Below are positions 1-9,472 of a stretch of DNA of 58,248 nt, one piece after another. The translations under genes were made by a program, and so were the position numbers. The DNA is from Acidobacteriaceae bacterium (GTDB taxonomy: Bacteria > Acidobacteriota > Terriglobia > Terriglobales > Acidobacteriaceae). Each line of letters opens with the position of its first letter. Position 1 is the first letter of the stretch. The stretch is from NCBI GenBank assembly GCA_025361625.1, contig JANYKL010000035.1:1-58248 (forward strand). Reading direction: 5' to 3'. The notes under the pieces are model-generated. The model worked only from the letters and a program-made list of their open reading frames with translations. It searched no databases and had not been told where the DNA came from.

Positions 1-1
1 G

Positions 2-52
2 AAAGATCTGCAAGTTCGCACCCGCCGCGGTTACTACGCGCCCCAGCAATAG
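2..52 (+). CDS. C-terminal end of a VWFA-type acidobacterial secreted protein (partial)
   Basis: The reading frame that enters from the left edge ends KDLQVRTRRGYYAPQQ and then TAG at 50-52. A terminal 'x-V-R-A/T-R-x-G-Y-Y/F-A-P' strand is how the acidobacterial VWFA-related proteins (TIGR03436 type, secreted von Willebrand A domain proteins) usually end, so I read this as the last 16 residues of such a gene. Only the tail is in the window, so the domain itself cannot be confirmed. Its strand matches the selenoprotein gene that follows about 120 bases later. Confidence 0.5.
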   Translation, partial: KDLQVRTRRGYYAPQQ

Positions 53-171
53 AATTCTTCGTGCCGGGCACTCAACCGAGCACTACTACTTTCCAACTAT
101 TGCTATGCCTCTTCGGCTACACAATAATCTCCGGGCCTGACAGCCCCTAGCTTGGGAGACCATAGCCCATC

Positions 172-876
<705 letters not shown>

Positions 877-894
877 TCGCAACGCCAAACCCAC

Positions 895-2328
895 GTGCCG
901 AGTAGCCTGCTGTCGGTAGAACGACCTGCGCCATTGGTTCGATCAGCCGCAGGGTTGTATTCTCGTGACGTGCTGCGATCGCCCGACTCCAAGTTGCGCG
1001 CTCCGAAGACGCCATCTCGCGGCCTCTTTCTCGGACTGATCATCACGCTTGCGGCTGTCATAAGTTATTCCGGGTACATTACACGGCAGATTTCGGGCCT
1101 TCGCGAACTGCAAAATAACCTCGTCGATCGCAATCGAAAGGACTCGCTGCAATTGTTGCGCATTCAGAACGATCTGAACTCTCTCGGGCTGGCCATGCGC
1201 GACATGCTCGACAATGACGAACCCTACCCGCTCACGGCATGGTCCGCGCAATTCGAGCGCGTGCATACCGATCTCGACGACGCTCTGCGCCGCGAGCAGC
1301 AACTCGCTCCCATGAATCGGACCGTCGCTCAGGAGCAGTACCTAGAGAATTCAGTGAGCCAATTCTGGGACGCGGCGAATCGCATCTTCGTTCTTGCGGG
1401 CAATTCTAGGCAGGATGAAGCCAGAACTCAGATTCGGATTTCTCTGCGCGCCCGGCAGGAGGCGATGAGCACCGTCGTCTCACGCCTTCTGGTGCAGAAC
1501 AACGAGGGCGAAGAGCAGGCTGCGGATCGGATCGCCCAGATTTACGGCAGAGTGCAGCGGCAGGTTTATTTGTTCCTGACAGCGACGCTGCTGGCGATTC
1601 TGTTTACGAGTCTTTATCTGATCCGCTCGAACCGGCAGCTATTTGCTCGATTAGCAACCCTCTCTGAGCAGCGCAGCGAACTGGCGCAAAAACTGATCTC
1701 CACTCAGGAATCAACCCTGCGCCATATTTCCAGGGAGTTGCACGACGAGTTCGGGCAAATTTTAACCGCCGTTGGTGCGATGCTGACGCGGGCCGGAAAA
1801 CACGCGCCCGAAGGATCGGCGCTCCGTGCGGAGTTACGGGAAGTCTGCGAGATCGCTCAGGATTCGCTGGAAAAAGTCCGCAGCCTTTCTCAGGCCCTGC
1901 ATCCGGTGATGCTCGAAGAGACGGGACTGGAAAGCACACTCGACTGGTATCTGCCCGTCCTGGAACGGCAGGCTGGGCTTCACGTATTCTATGAGAAATC
2001 AGGCATCTCGTTTCCTATCGACGGCGAATCCGCTATTCACGTATACCGCGTCGTCCAGGAGGCTCTGAACAACGTGACGCGGCACTCCGGAGTCACTCAG
2101 GCGTGGTTGCGATTGCAATTTTTGGAAGATGCGTTGGTGGTTGAAGTCGAAGACCACGGAAAAGGGTTCGAATCGGGCGTCACTAAACAAGGAATCGGCT
2201 TGGTGGCAATGCGGGAGCGGGCAGAATTATTGGGCGGTGACATCGAATTTGCGCATCCTGAAAAAGGCAGCACCGGCACAACGGTTCGCCTAAGGGCACA
2301 GCGGGAAAGACTAGTGTCGCATGGCTGA
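895..2328 (+). CDS. NarL-family sensor histidine kinase
   Basis: This is a 477-residue membrane kinase. Two membrane segments (about 43-62 and 224-243) enclose a mostly helical periplasmic sensor of about 160 residues. The cytoplasmic part has a HisKA_3 dimerisation domain with the phospho-acceptor His283 in SRELHDEFGQ. An HATPase_c domain follows, with N box VVQEALNNVTRHS (387-399), G1 VEDHGKGF (418-425) and G2 GIGLVAMRERAELLGG (433-448). The start is GTG with no clear Shine-Dalgarno sequence. It lies 18 bases behind the selenoprotein and overlaps the response regulator by 8 bases, so all are likely co-transcribed and the regulator at 2321 is the obvious partner. The signal it senses cannot be read from the sequence. 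Confidence 0.93.
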   Translation: MPSSLLSVERPAPLVRSAAGLYSRDVLRSPDSKLRAPKTPSRGLFLGLIITLAAVISYSGYITRQISGLRELQNNLVDRNRKDSLQLLRIQNDLNSLGLAMRDMLDNDEPYPLTAWSAQFERVHTDLDDALRREQQLAPMNRTVAQEQYLENSVSQFWDAANRIFVLAGNSRQDEARTQIRISLRARQEAMSTVVSRLLVQNNEGEEQAADRIAQIYGRVQRQVYLFLTATLLAILFTSLYLIRSNRQLFARLATLSEQRSELAQKLISTQESTLRHISRELHDEFGQILTAVGAMLTRAGKHAPEGSALRAELREVCEIAQDSLEKVRSLSQALHPVMLEETGLESTLDWYLPVLERQAGLHVFYEKSGISFPIDGESAIHVYRVVQEALNNVTRHSGVTQAWLRLQFLEDALVVEVEDHGKGFESGVTKQGIGLVAMRERAELLGGDIEFAHPEKGSTGTTVRLRAQRERLVSHG

Positions 2329-2950
2329 AAAAATTTCAGTTCTGCTGGTCGATGACCATAGCCTTGTCCGGCGCGGGTTTCGGCGCATTCTGGAAGATGA
2401 GGCGGACATCGAGGTTGTCGGAGAGGGCAGCGATGGCGCAGAGGCTGTCAAGCTTGCGGAAAGGCTGCAACCAAAGGTCATTGTCATGGACTGTGCCATG
2501 CCCGGCATGAATGGGCTTGATGCAACCCGCAAGATCCTGGCGGCCAACGAAAACGCTTTGGTTCTCATGTTGAGCATGCACCCGGAAGAAACGCTCGTGC
2601 GGCAAGCGCTAGATGCCGGGGCGCGCGGGTATGTTTTAAAAAGTGCGGTGGACCTGGAGTTGGGCTCTGCGATTCGCCGAGTAGTGAACGGCGAAACCGT
2701 GCTTGATTCTCAGCTTAAACGTCCAGCGCCTTTAAAAGGCAAACGGCATGCGGCGCTTACTCCACGCGAACTCGAAGTGCTGCAGATGATTGTTAACGGC
2801 AAGTCGAATAAAGAAATCGCGACCCTTCTCGATCTCAGCGCAAATACAATCGCGGTTCATCGCGCCAATATGATGGACGCTCTTGGAATTCACAAAGCCG
2901 CTGAACTGGTCGTCTACGCGATTCGGAACGGTCTGGTTGATCTTCCGTGA
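2321..2950 (+). CDS. NarL/FixJ-type response regulator
   Basis: This 209-residue protein has a receiver domain (1-122) with acidic pair D11-D12, phospho-acceptor D57 in IVMDCAMPG and Lys107 in YVLKS. A LuxR-type helix-turn-helix follows (about 145-205, starting LTPRELEVLQ, with SNKEIATLLDLS as the DNA-reading helices). The ATG lies inside the last codons of the kinase gene and the stop overlaps the GTG of the next gene, which indicates translational coupling of kinase, regulator and FG-GAP protein. It should activate or repress transcription when phosphorylated by the upstream kinase. Its targets are not visible here. Confidence 0.95.
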   Translation: MAEKISVLLVDDHSLVRRGFRRILEDEADIEVVGEGSDGAEAVKLAERLQPKVIVMDCAMPGMNGLDATRKILAANENALVLMLSMHPEETLVRQALDAGARGYVLKSAVDLELGSAIRRVVNGETVLDSQLKRPAPLKGKRHAALTPRELEVLQMIVNGKSNKEIATLLDLSANTIAVHRANMMDALGIHKAAELVVYAIRNGLVDLP

Positions 2951-4710
2951 GTCGATCCGGCCGTGGAAAGTCTGTCGGCTCACATGAACTCAGTCGCCGC
3001 GCTTTTCTGAACGCCGGAATTGCCAGCCTAGGCTCAACTCTTCTTCTGCCGCATCTATTCTCGAACAGCTTGCATGCCGAATCTTCGGCCCTGAATCCTG
3101 GCTTTCGCTTCGCCGATGTAACGGCCCAGGCTGGAATCCGTTTCCGTCATAACAACGGCGCGTATGGGGGCAAGTTGCTTCCCGAAACACTTGGCGCGGG
3201 CTGCGCATTTCTCGATTACGATCGCGATGGATGGCAAGATATTCTTCTGGTGAACAGCTCTGATTGGCCGGGCCATAAGCGGGAACCCAAATCTGAAACG
3301 AATTCTTTGGCGCTGTATCGTAATAATCGGAATGGCACGTTCACCGACGTAACCCGAAGCGCGGGCCTCGACGTGGAGATGTACGGCATGGGCGTTGCAG
3401 TCGGGGACTACGATAACGACGGCTTCCCCGACATACTGATCACCTGCGTGGGCCAGAATCGTCTCTTCAAAAATACGGGCAAGGGAACCTTCATCGACGT
3501 TACCAACGCGAGCGGCCTGGCGGCTCGGCAGGCGATGAGTACATCTGCATTATGGTTTGATTTCGATCGTGACGGACTTCTGGATTTATTTGTGTGCAAT
3601 TACGTGAGGTGGTCTCCCGATCACGATGTATTTTGCAGCCTTGACGGCAAACGCAAATCCTATTGCACTCCTGAGGCGTACCGCGGAGAAACTTGCTGGC
3701 TCTTTCATAACCGAGGCAACGGAACGTTTGAAGACATTACCGCTTCCAGCGGAATATTCGATAGCAGTTCAAAATCTTTGGGCGTGGCTATGCTCGATTA
3801 TGATCGCGATGGCTGGCCAGATCTACTCGTCACGAACGACACCCAACCGAACAAGCTCTACAAAAACCAACGCAACGGAACCTTCAAAGATGCAGCGGTC
3901 GATGCCGGCATTGCCTTTTCCACTGAGGGGAGAGCTCGCGCCGGGATGGGCGTGGACGTCGGCGACTTCGACAACTCGGGGAAAATGGGGGTCGCAATCA
4001 CAAATTTCCACAACGAGATGACGGGTCTATACCGGGCATCCGATGGCGGAGGTTTCGCCGATGTCGCATTGCAAAGCGGCGTTGGCCTGGCGTCGAAAGA
4101 CAAGTTGGGATTCGGCTGCGTTTTTTTCGATGCCGACCTTGATGGACTCCTTGATCTCGCAGTCGTAAACGGGCACATCGATGACACGGTGCGCAACGTC
4201 AACGGGGCCGGATACGCCCAGCCGCCACAACTTTTTCTGAATCGGCGGAGGGGTGCATTCCTTGACGTCGCGGCTGAATTGGCGGGCGGCTTCAACCAGC
4301 CAAAAGTGGGGAGGGGCCTGGCATATGGCGATTTCGATCGTGACGGCGATCAGGATCTGTTAATCACTACAAATAACGGCCCCGCATATCTCTATCGCAA
4401 CGATCAGAGCTCTGGGAACCGCAGCATTCGTTTTCGCCTCGTGGGCACCAAGTCTAATCGCGATGCGATCGGCGCATCGTTAAAAATATTTTATGGAGGG
4501 TCGAATCAGTCACGCATGGTGAAGGGCGGATCGAGCTATCTTTCGCAATCCGAATTGCCCGTGACGTTTGGGCTCGGGAAACTCGACCGCATTGATCGTC
4601 TTGTTATTTCCTGGCCAAGTGGCGTGACAGAAGAATTCAAGAATCTTGCCGCGGGCCGCACGTATGAGTGTGTCGAGACGAAGGGAATTTCGCCGGAGCA
4701 AGGATTTTAG
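2947..4710 (+). CDS. Tat-exported FG-GAP/VCBS repeat protein with ASPIC/UnbV domain
   Basis: This 587-residue protein has a twin-arginine signal (SRRAFLNAG at 16-24, then a hydrophobic stretch). About seven FG-GAP/VCBS blades follow, each carrying a calcium-type loop such as DYDRDGWQD, DYDNDGFPD, DFDRDGLLD, DADLDGLLD and DFDRDGDQD. That suggests an integrin-like seven-bladed beta-propeller. The C-terminal roughly 90 residues are the ASPIC/UnbV domain (VTFGLGK...VISWPSG). The family is abundant in Acidobacteria, and no enzymatic activity is established for it. The GTG start overlaps the response regulator stop as GTGA. A Tat signal implies folding before export, perhaps with bound metal. It ends 13 bases from the convergent amidase gene. 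Confidence 0.9.
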   Translation: MSRSGRGKSVGSHELSRRAFLNAGIASLGSTLLLPHLFSNSLHAESSALNPGFRFADVTAQAGIRFRHNNGAYGGKLLPETLGAGCAFLDYDRDGWQDILLVNSSDWPGHKREPKSETNSLALYRNNRNGTFTDVTRSAGLDVEMYGMGVAVGDYDNDGFPDILITCVGQNRLFKNTGKGTFIDVTNASGLAARQAMSTSALWFDFDRDGLLDLFVCNYVRWSPDHDVFCSLDGKRKSYCTPEAYRGETCWLFHNRGNGTFEDITASSGIFDSSSKSLGVAMLDYDRDGWPDLLVTNDTQPNKLYKNQRNGTFKDAAVDAGIAFSTEGRARAGMGVDVGDFDNSGKMGVAITNFHNEMTGLYRASDGGGFADVALQSGVGLASKDKLGFGCVFFDADLDGLLDLAVVNGHIDDTVRNVNGAGYAQPPQLFLNRRRGAFLDVAAELAGGFNQPKVGRGLAYGDFDRDGDQDLLITTNNGPAYLYRNDQSSGNRSIRFRLVGTKSNRDAIGASLKIFYGGSNQSRMVKGGSSYLSQSELPVTFGLGKLDRIDRLVISWPSGVTEEFKNLAAGRTYECVETKGISPEQGF

Positions 4711-4723
4711 CTGCTCAGGCGGA

Positions 4724-6124
4724 TCAGCTTGCTTTTGATTCCACAAGTTGCGAAAGGTCGGCTCGTTTCTTGTGCCAGGCAGTAGCCTGTTCGTAGGCAT
4801 GCGCGGCCTGCAGCAAAACGACGCCGTGCCAAGGCGCCGCAGCCAGTTGGAGTCCGATGGGCATTCCTTTGTCGGTAAATCCGCAGGGCACCGAGATGGT
4901 TGGGATGCCCCAGACGTTGAATGGCCGAGTATTTCGCAGCATGAGCAATTCTTGCGGACGCAACTGGTCGGGATGCTGGCGCAATTCCTCGATCAGCGGC
5001 GGAGGAATGGGAACGGTCGGCGTCAGCAGTACATCGACATCCCTGAATATTTCTTGAATCGCAAAACGACTCGCTTGAAGCTCGCGACTCGCGCGGAGAG
5101 CATCGTTCGCGGAAATGTTGGCCCCGGAGCGAATGCGCTCGAGAGTCGCGGGCTGGTAGAGCTCGGGCGAATTTTCTACATAGGTTTTGTGATAGGCGAA
5201 GGCTTCGGCGCTCGACAGCGTGCGGTCCGTTGGCACTTCGACTTCAAGATCGCGGATGTGCGCGCGCAGGCCGGCGAAAATTTTGATAGCGGCTTCGATG
5301 GCCGCAGCAATTTCAGGATGAAGGTCGTCGAAGAAAAATTTTCGCATTACTCCCACACGAAGATTGGCCGGGGGCTCGTCGAAGGCCGACACCAAACTCG
5401 GCGCAGGCCTGGCGGAGCAGGGATCGCCGGAATCGTAGTCTGACATCGCCTGCACCACCAAGGTCGCGTCGTAGACGGTGTTGGCGATGGGCCCAACGTG
5501 ATCGTAAGAGGATGAGAGCGGCACAACGCCGCGTGTGCTGACCCGTCCATAGGTAGGTTTGAGTCCAACGACGCCGCAAAAAGCTGCCGGCAGTCGAATC
5601 GATCCGGCAGTATCGCTGCCAATCGCGGCGAACCCCATATCTGCCGCCACGCTGGCCGCTCCGCCTCCCGACGATCCGCCGGCAATGTGCGCAATGCTCC
5701 AGGGATTATGCACCTCGCCGAATTTACTGATCATCGAACTACCGCCGTAGGCGAATTCGTGAAGATTCTGCTTTCCTAAAATTATCGCTCCTGCGCAGCG
5801 CAGCCTCCGAACGACTTGCGCGTCGTCCTTAGGAATGCGATCAGCAAACAACGCACTCGCCGCGGTCGTTGGCACACCAGCGACATCGATAATGTCTTTG
5901 AGGCCGATAGGGATGCCGTGGAGAGAGCCGAGGTAGGCGCCGCGATAAATTTCGCGTTCGGCAACCCGCGCCTGCTCGAGCGCCGATTCGGCGGTGACGG
6001 TTATAAAGGCCTTCAGCAGCGGATTCAGCCGCTCGATGCGCTTGAGGCAATCGTGGGTGAGTTCAACGGGAGAGATGGAGCGATCTCGAATTCCCCGGCT
6101 TAGCTCCCTAATGGTGTACTGCAC
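4724..6124 (-). CDS. Amidase-signature family hydrolase (GatA-like)
   Basis: This 466-residue protein is close in length to GatA. The amidase-signature catalytic triad is visible as Lys76 (GLKDII), cis-Ser151 (GGSSGGG) and the nucleophile Ser175 (GSDTAGSIRLPA). The spacing is the same as in characterised GatA proteins. It could be the A subunit of the tRNA amidotransferase or a stand-alone amidase. No gatB or gatC lies next to it and the C-terminal half diverges, so a stand-alone amidase acting on small amides is the more cautious call. It is convergent with the UnbV gene and precedes the permease gene on the same strand. Confidence 0.88.
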   Translation of the reverse strand: MQYTIRELSRGIRDRSISPVELTHDCLKRIERLNPLLKAFITVTAESALEQARVAEREIYRGAYLGSLHGIPIGLKDIIDVAGVPTTAASALFADRIPKDDAQVVRRLRCAGAIILGKQNLHEFAYGGSSMISKFGEVHNPWSIAHIAGGSSGGGAASVAADMGFAAIGSDTAGSIRLPAAFCGVVGLKPTYGRVSTRGVVPLSSSYDHVGPIANTVYDATLVVQAMSDYDSGDPCSARPAPSLVSAFDEPPANLRVGVMRKFFFDDLHPEIAAAIEAAIKIFAGLRAHIRDLEVEVPTDRTLSSAEAFAYHKTYVENSPELYQPATLERIRSGANISANDALRASRELQASRFAIQEIFRDVDVLLTPTVPIPPPLIEELRQHPDQLRPQELLMLRNTRPFNVWGIPTISVPCGFTDKGMPIGLQLAAAPWHGVVLLQAAHAYEQATAWHKKRADLSQLVESKAS

Positions 6125-6170
6125 TTGACCCTCGATGAATCATTGGAGGCAGGACGGAAGCGGCCTTCCC

Positions 6171-7505
6171 TTATTGAGTTCGCGTATTGGCGCTGCGTTT
6201 GCTGAGCCATTTCAACACAAGATAAACCACCGGGCCAGCGCCGAGCGCCCACGGTCCCCAGCGCAACGCCACCGGATCACTGTAACGCAGAACGACGTAA
6301 GTCATAGCGATCGGCATGGCGATTACGTAAAGCAGTCCCAGATTGCCGCCGGGAATAAGAAAGCCGCGTGGCAGATCCGGACGCGTCCGCCGCAGTTGCC
6401 ACGCCGACAGAACGGTCATCACCGTGGTTGCGGCTCGCAGCCAAACGTAGATGCTGATTAAATCGCCCAGAGAATTTAGCGCAAGCGAGGCGTAGATAGC
6501 AGCTGAAATTAAAATCGCAATCCAGTGCGTGCCATAGCGCACGTGTCGCCGCGTGAGAAATTTTGGAAGGTAGCCATCCTGGGCCATGGTGAAAGGCATG
6601 GGAGTCGCCGTCAGCATAGTGCCGTTGAGCAGAGCAATATTGCCGACCATTGCTCCGACCGTCATGAGATGCCCGAGCCACGCCCCTCCGATCAGCAGGG
6701 CGGCAGTCGAGAAATATCCATCGTGCCACTGCTGCCAGTCGCCGAGTGCAGCCAGAGCTGCGAACGGCGGTAGAAAATACGTCGCGATCGATAACGGGAT
6801 TACGATAGCCAGCGCGCGCGGATAGGTCCGCTGCGGATTCTCCACATCTTCAGCCACGCTCGAAAGCTGCTCATAACCAGAGTAAAGCCAGATTCCGAGC
6901 GCCAGCCCAACTCCAAAGACTTTGGAGAACGCCTGATGGGGCGGCACCAAGGGGACGAAGGGATTGTGATGCCAGTGCGCCAGCCCGATTACCACCATAG
7001 CAAGTACCGGGATGAACATGAATAATTCGAGCGCAGTGGCAAATTTCCCCACCATCTGAATGCCCAGAATGTTGATCCACGTGATTACCGCGATGAGAAT
7101 GAAAGAAACCAGCCAATGCTTCCATCCTGAGATTTGCGGAAAATAATAAGCAAGGTAATCCGTAAAAAGAACGGCGTAGGAACCGCCGAGCAAAAATGAA
7201 GCAGTCCAATTCCACCAGCCCGCGAGGAACCCCCAAAAATCGCCAAATGCCGCGCGCGTCCATCGATAAAAGCCGCCTTCGACGGGCATAGCGGTCGTCA
7301 GTTCAGCGGAAACGAGCGATACCGGCACGCTTAAAAAGAAGGGCAAAATAAGAAGGTAAAGCAAGGTCATTCCGGGACCGCTCAGAGTGACCATGCTCTC
7401 CAGGCCGAAGGGGCCTCCGGTGGTGTAGGAGAACATTACGAAAACAAAATAAAAAAGGCCGGCCTTGCGGACAGCAATCTCAGGTGAAATTTTCACTTTC
7501 GCCAT
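6171..7505 (-). CDS. APC-superfamily amino acid/polyamine permease
   Basis: This 444-residue integral membrane protein has about twelve hydrophobic helices. Helix 1 carries the APC-type unwound motif (FSYTTGGPFGLE), and the early segment PVEGGFYRWTRAAFGDFWGFLAGW is typical of the APC family. I start it at MAKVKISPE rather than at the longer upstream frame, because the extra 19 residues are not membrane-like and the family starts just before helix 1. It probably imports an amino acid or amine by proton or sodium coupling, but the substrate cannot be told. It sits upstream of the amidase on the same strand, so uptake and deamidation of an amide-containing compound is a possible link (inference). 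Confidence 0.9.
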   Translation of the reverse strand: MAKVKISPEIAVRKAGLFYFVFVMFSYTTGGPFGLESMVTLSGPGMTLLYLLILPFFLSVPVSLVSAELTTAMPVEGGFYRWTRAAFGDFWGFLAGWWNWTASFLLGGSYAVLFTDYLAYYFPQISGWKHWLVSFILIAVITWINILGIQMVGKFATALELFMFIPVLAMVVIGLAHWHHNPFVPLVPPHQAFSKVFGVGLALGIWLYSGYEQLSSVAEDVENPQRTYPRALAIVIPLSIATYFLPPFAALAALGDWQQWHDGYFSTAALLIGGAWLGHLMTVGAMVGNIALLNGTMLTATPMPFTMAQDGYLPKFLTRRHVRYGTHWIAILISAAIYASLALNSLGDLISIYVWLRAATTVMTVLSAWQLRRTRPDLPRGFLIPGGNLGLLYVIAMPIAMTYVVLRYSDPVALRWGPWALGAGPVVYLVLKWLSKRSANTRTQ

Positions 7506-7610
7506 GAAGTGTGTAGCACCGGGAAGGAATGCTCCCAAACAATGGCGGCTAGTGTACAGCAACCGCGGCAGGAAGCCACGGAGCGAACCGGGTGCCCCTG
7601 TGATCCGCGT

Positions 7611-8123
7611 TTATGCGAACAGCGGAAGCGTTAAGCCGGGAGCGCATGGAATGGCACCTTCGAGCTCCAGCAATTTGCTCTTGATGTCGAGGCCGCCGCC
7701 GTATCCGCAAAGCGATCCGCTGGAGGCGATTACGCGATGGCAAGGAACGATGATCGCGACGGGATTGCGATTGTTCGCCATCCCCACCGCTCGGAAAGCG
7801 ATCGGATGCCCGATAGCTCGAGCCATTTCACCATAGGTGCGCGTTTCTCCGTACGGAATCGTGAGCAATGCATTCCAGCATTTCAGCTGAAAAGGCGTTC
7901 CTCGAAGATCGAGCGGCAGAGAAAATTCGCGGCGCTCTCCGCTGAAATATTGTTCAAGCTCGTCGAGATAAGGCTTGAGGGCTGATTTGGATTCGTGTAA
8001 TTCAGCGCCCGGAATACTTCGCACCCGCGACTGAAACTCCAGGCGCACTAAACCCTTCGAGGATGCCATCAAACTCAACTGGCCCACTGGGGACGACGCG
8101 TGGACAACGCAGAGAGCTTCCAT
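7611..8123 (-). CDS. ogt: Methylated-DNA--protein-cysteine methyltransferase
   Basis: This 170-residue protein has the MGMT/Ogt active site IIVPCHRVI (Cys128). Upstream lies the DNA-binding wing (TPFQLKCWNALLTIPYGETRTYGE...), and downstream the GGGLDIKSKLLELEG segment. It transfers the methyl group of O6-methylguanine irreversibly to its own cysteine. The frame is open to 8189, but ATG 8123 begins right at the first beta strand, so I take it as the start. It is a minus-strand gene between the permease and the OmpA-like gene. Confidence 0.95.
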   Translation of the reverse strand: MEALCVVHASSPVGQLSLMASSKGLVRLEFQSRVRSIPGAELHESKSALKPYLDELEQYFSGERREFSLPLDLRGTPFQLKCWNALLTIPYGETRTYGEMARAIGHPIAFRAVGMANNRNPVAIIVPCHRVIASSGSLCGYGGGLDIKSKLLELEGAIPCAPGLTLPLFA

Positions 8124-8193
8124 AATCACTGCAGAATAGCACGGGGGATGATTCGTTTTTTGCCGCGCTTGATGACGTTTCGCTGCCAACTAA

Positions 8194-8226
8194 AAAGCCT
8201 CCCGCTTTCGCAGGAGGCTTTCAGGA
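8194..8226 (-). terminator. Rho-independent terminator of the OmpA-like gene
   Basis: On the minus strand a 9-bp stem (AAAGCCTCC at 8194-8202 paired with GGAGGCTTT at 8213-8221) with a 10-base loop is followed by a T-run. It lies about 20 bases past the stop codon of the OmpA-like gene, so it should end that transcript before the MGMT gene. Confidence 0.85.
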
Positions 8227-8240
8227 GGCGCTTACAGCTG

Positions 8241-9104
8241 TTACTGGTTCGGAGTTGCGGTTGGAGCGTTGCCGCTCGATGCAAGCTGTTCCAGGTTGTT
8301 CTTAAGCAAGCTGACTTCTACGCGTCCGCCGGTGATGCGCTTCGGCTTTCCTTCGGTGCCCGCCGTAGTGGTCGGCGCAGGCGCATTGCCCATGCCGACG
8401 AGATAGATACGGTAGACGGGAATGTCATGGTTCAGCACAAGGTAGCGTACAACCGACTCCGCCATCTTCTGCGAATTCGCGATCGCTACTTGACCTTTGC
8501 CCGACGAGAAACCCTGCACTTCGACAACGTAGCCACGCTGCGTCTTCAACGGCGTCGCCATTTCATCCAACGCATTTTTGGCGTTCTGGCTCAACACGGT
8601 CTGGCCCGACTTGAAGATAATTTCAGTCTGGGTTGACGGCTGATATTGATCGATATTGGTGACGACCTGCTCGACGGTTGTCAGGCGAGTGTTGGCCTGT
8701 TGCGCGGTTTGCTGCGCAGCCTGCGCCTTGTTGCCTGCTTCGACTGCATGCTGGTCGGCTTCGTTGGCCTTTGTGGACGCCAACTGAATTCCCTGCTGAG
8801 CGCGCGAATCCGTATCTTTGATCGACTTGCTGTTAGACGAGGTTAGTTCGTCGAGTTCATTGATGCGATTGCGAATCGGTTCGGTCTGACGCGCGACGTA
8901 TTTTTTGCGGGCAAACGGGTTCACGCGTCCCCAAAAACCTTCACGCGCCTCAGGCTGCAGCGGCTGTTTACCGGTGCCGGTTTCAGTCGTAGTCTGGGTT
9001 TGCGTCGTTTGAGTAGCTTGGGTAGTGGTCGAGCTATCTTGAGCGAAAACCGGCAGGGCGAGAGTTCCAGCCAGCGTTAGGACGAAGAGCGAGCGATTTT
9101 TCAT
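8241..9104 (-). CDS. OmpA-family cell-envelope protein
   Basis: This 287-residue protein has a signal peptide (MKNRSLFVLTLAGTLALPVFAQ, cleaved after about 22). A Thr/Gln-rich stretch, a helical coiled-coil-like segment (about 85-165, rich in A, Q, E and T) and a C-terminal OmpA/MotB peptidoglycan-binding domain follow (about 175-265; IIFKSGQTVLSQNAKNALDE). The frame extends to 9263, but ATG 9104 has a strong GGAGG (9114-9118) at 9-base spacing and begins the signal peptide. It probably links the outer membrane to peptidoglycan. A terminator follows it at 8194-8226. Confidence 0.88.
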   Translation of the reverse strand: MKNRSLFVLTLAGTLALPVFAQDSSTTTQATQTTQTQTTTETGTGKQPLQPEAREGFWGRVNPFARKKYVARQTEPIRNRINELDELTSSNSKSIKDTDSRAQQGIQLASTKANEADQHAVEAGNKAQAAQQTAQQANTRLTTVEQVVTNIDQYQPSTQTEIIFKSGQTVLSQNAKNALDEMATPLKTQRGYVVEVQGFSSGKGQVAIANSQKMAESVVRYLVLNHDIPVYRIYLVGMGNAPAPTTTAGTEGKPKRITGGRVEVSLLKNNLEQLASSGNAPTATPNQ

Positions 9105-9472
9105 TTTTGACTGCCTCCAGGTGGTGAGTGGTTTTCCACTCTCGGCGCCTTGCAGCGCAATTATATTGCGTCGGGAACCAATTCTCTTAAATCGAGAGGG
9201 CAACGCCGACAACACAGTTGCCGTTGAACTTGGTAAAACTGATGGGCCAGACTGCACCCGCACCTTCTACTGAACAGTTTAGGTGCCAAAACCATTATAC
9301 CTGTTGTCTTGAACTAACCCTTTTCCTTTCAAAGTTTTGAGCTTTAAACTTCGATCCCTGCCAAGCGCCGGGAACGGTAATTTTTAGCGACTCTCGATAT
9401 AAAAAGTGCCTATTAGGAACCAAAAATCTCCGAATTTGAGATCCGCGGGCCGTCAAAAATCATCCATTTGGC
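9105..9472. other. Divergent intergenic region between OmpA-like and dehydrogenase genes
   Basis: These 368 bases separate two divergently transcribed genes, so they should hold both promoters. The half next to the dehydrogenase is AT-rich, with short dyads such as AAGTTTTGAGCTTTAAACTT near 9335. No conserved small ORF, RNA gene or convincing -35/-10 pair could be assigned by eye. Confidence 0.4.

Noticed and set aside
4748-5443. 231-residue plus-strand ORF
   Set aside because: It lies opposite the amidase gene with the catalytic triad and shows only shadow coding.
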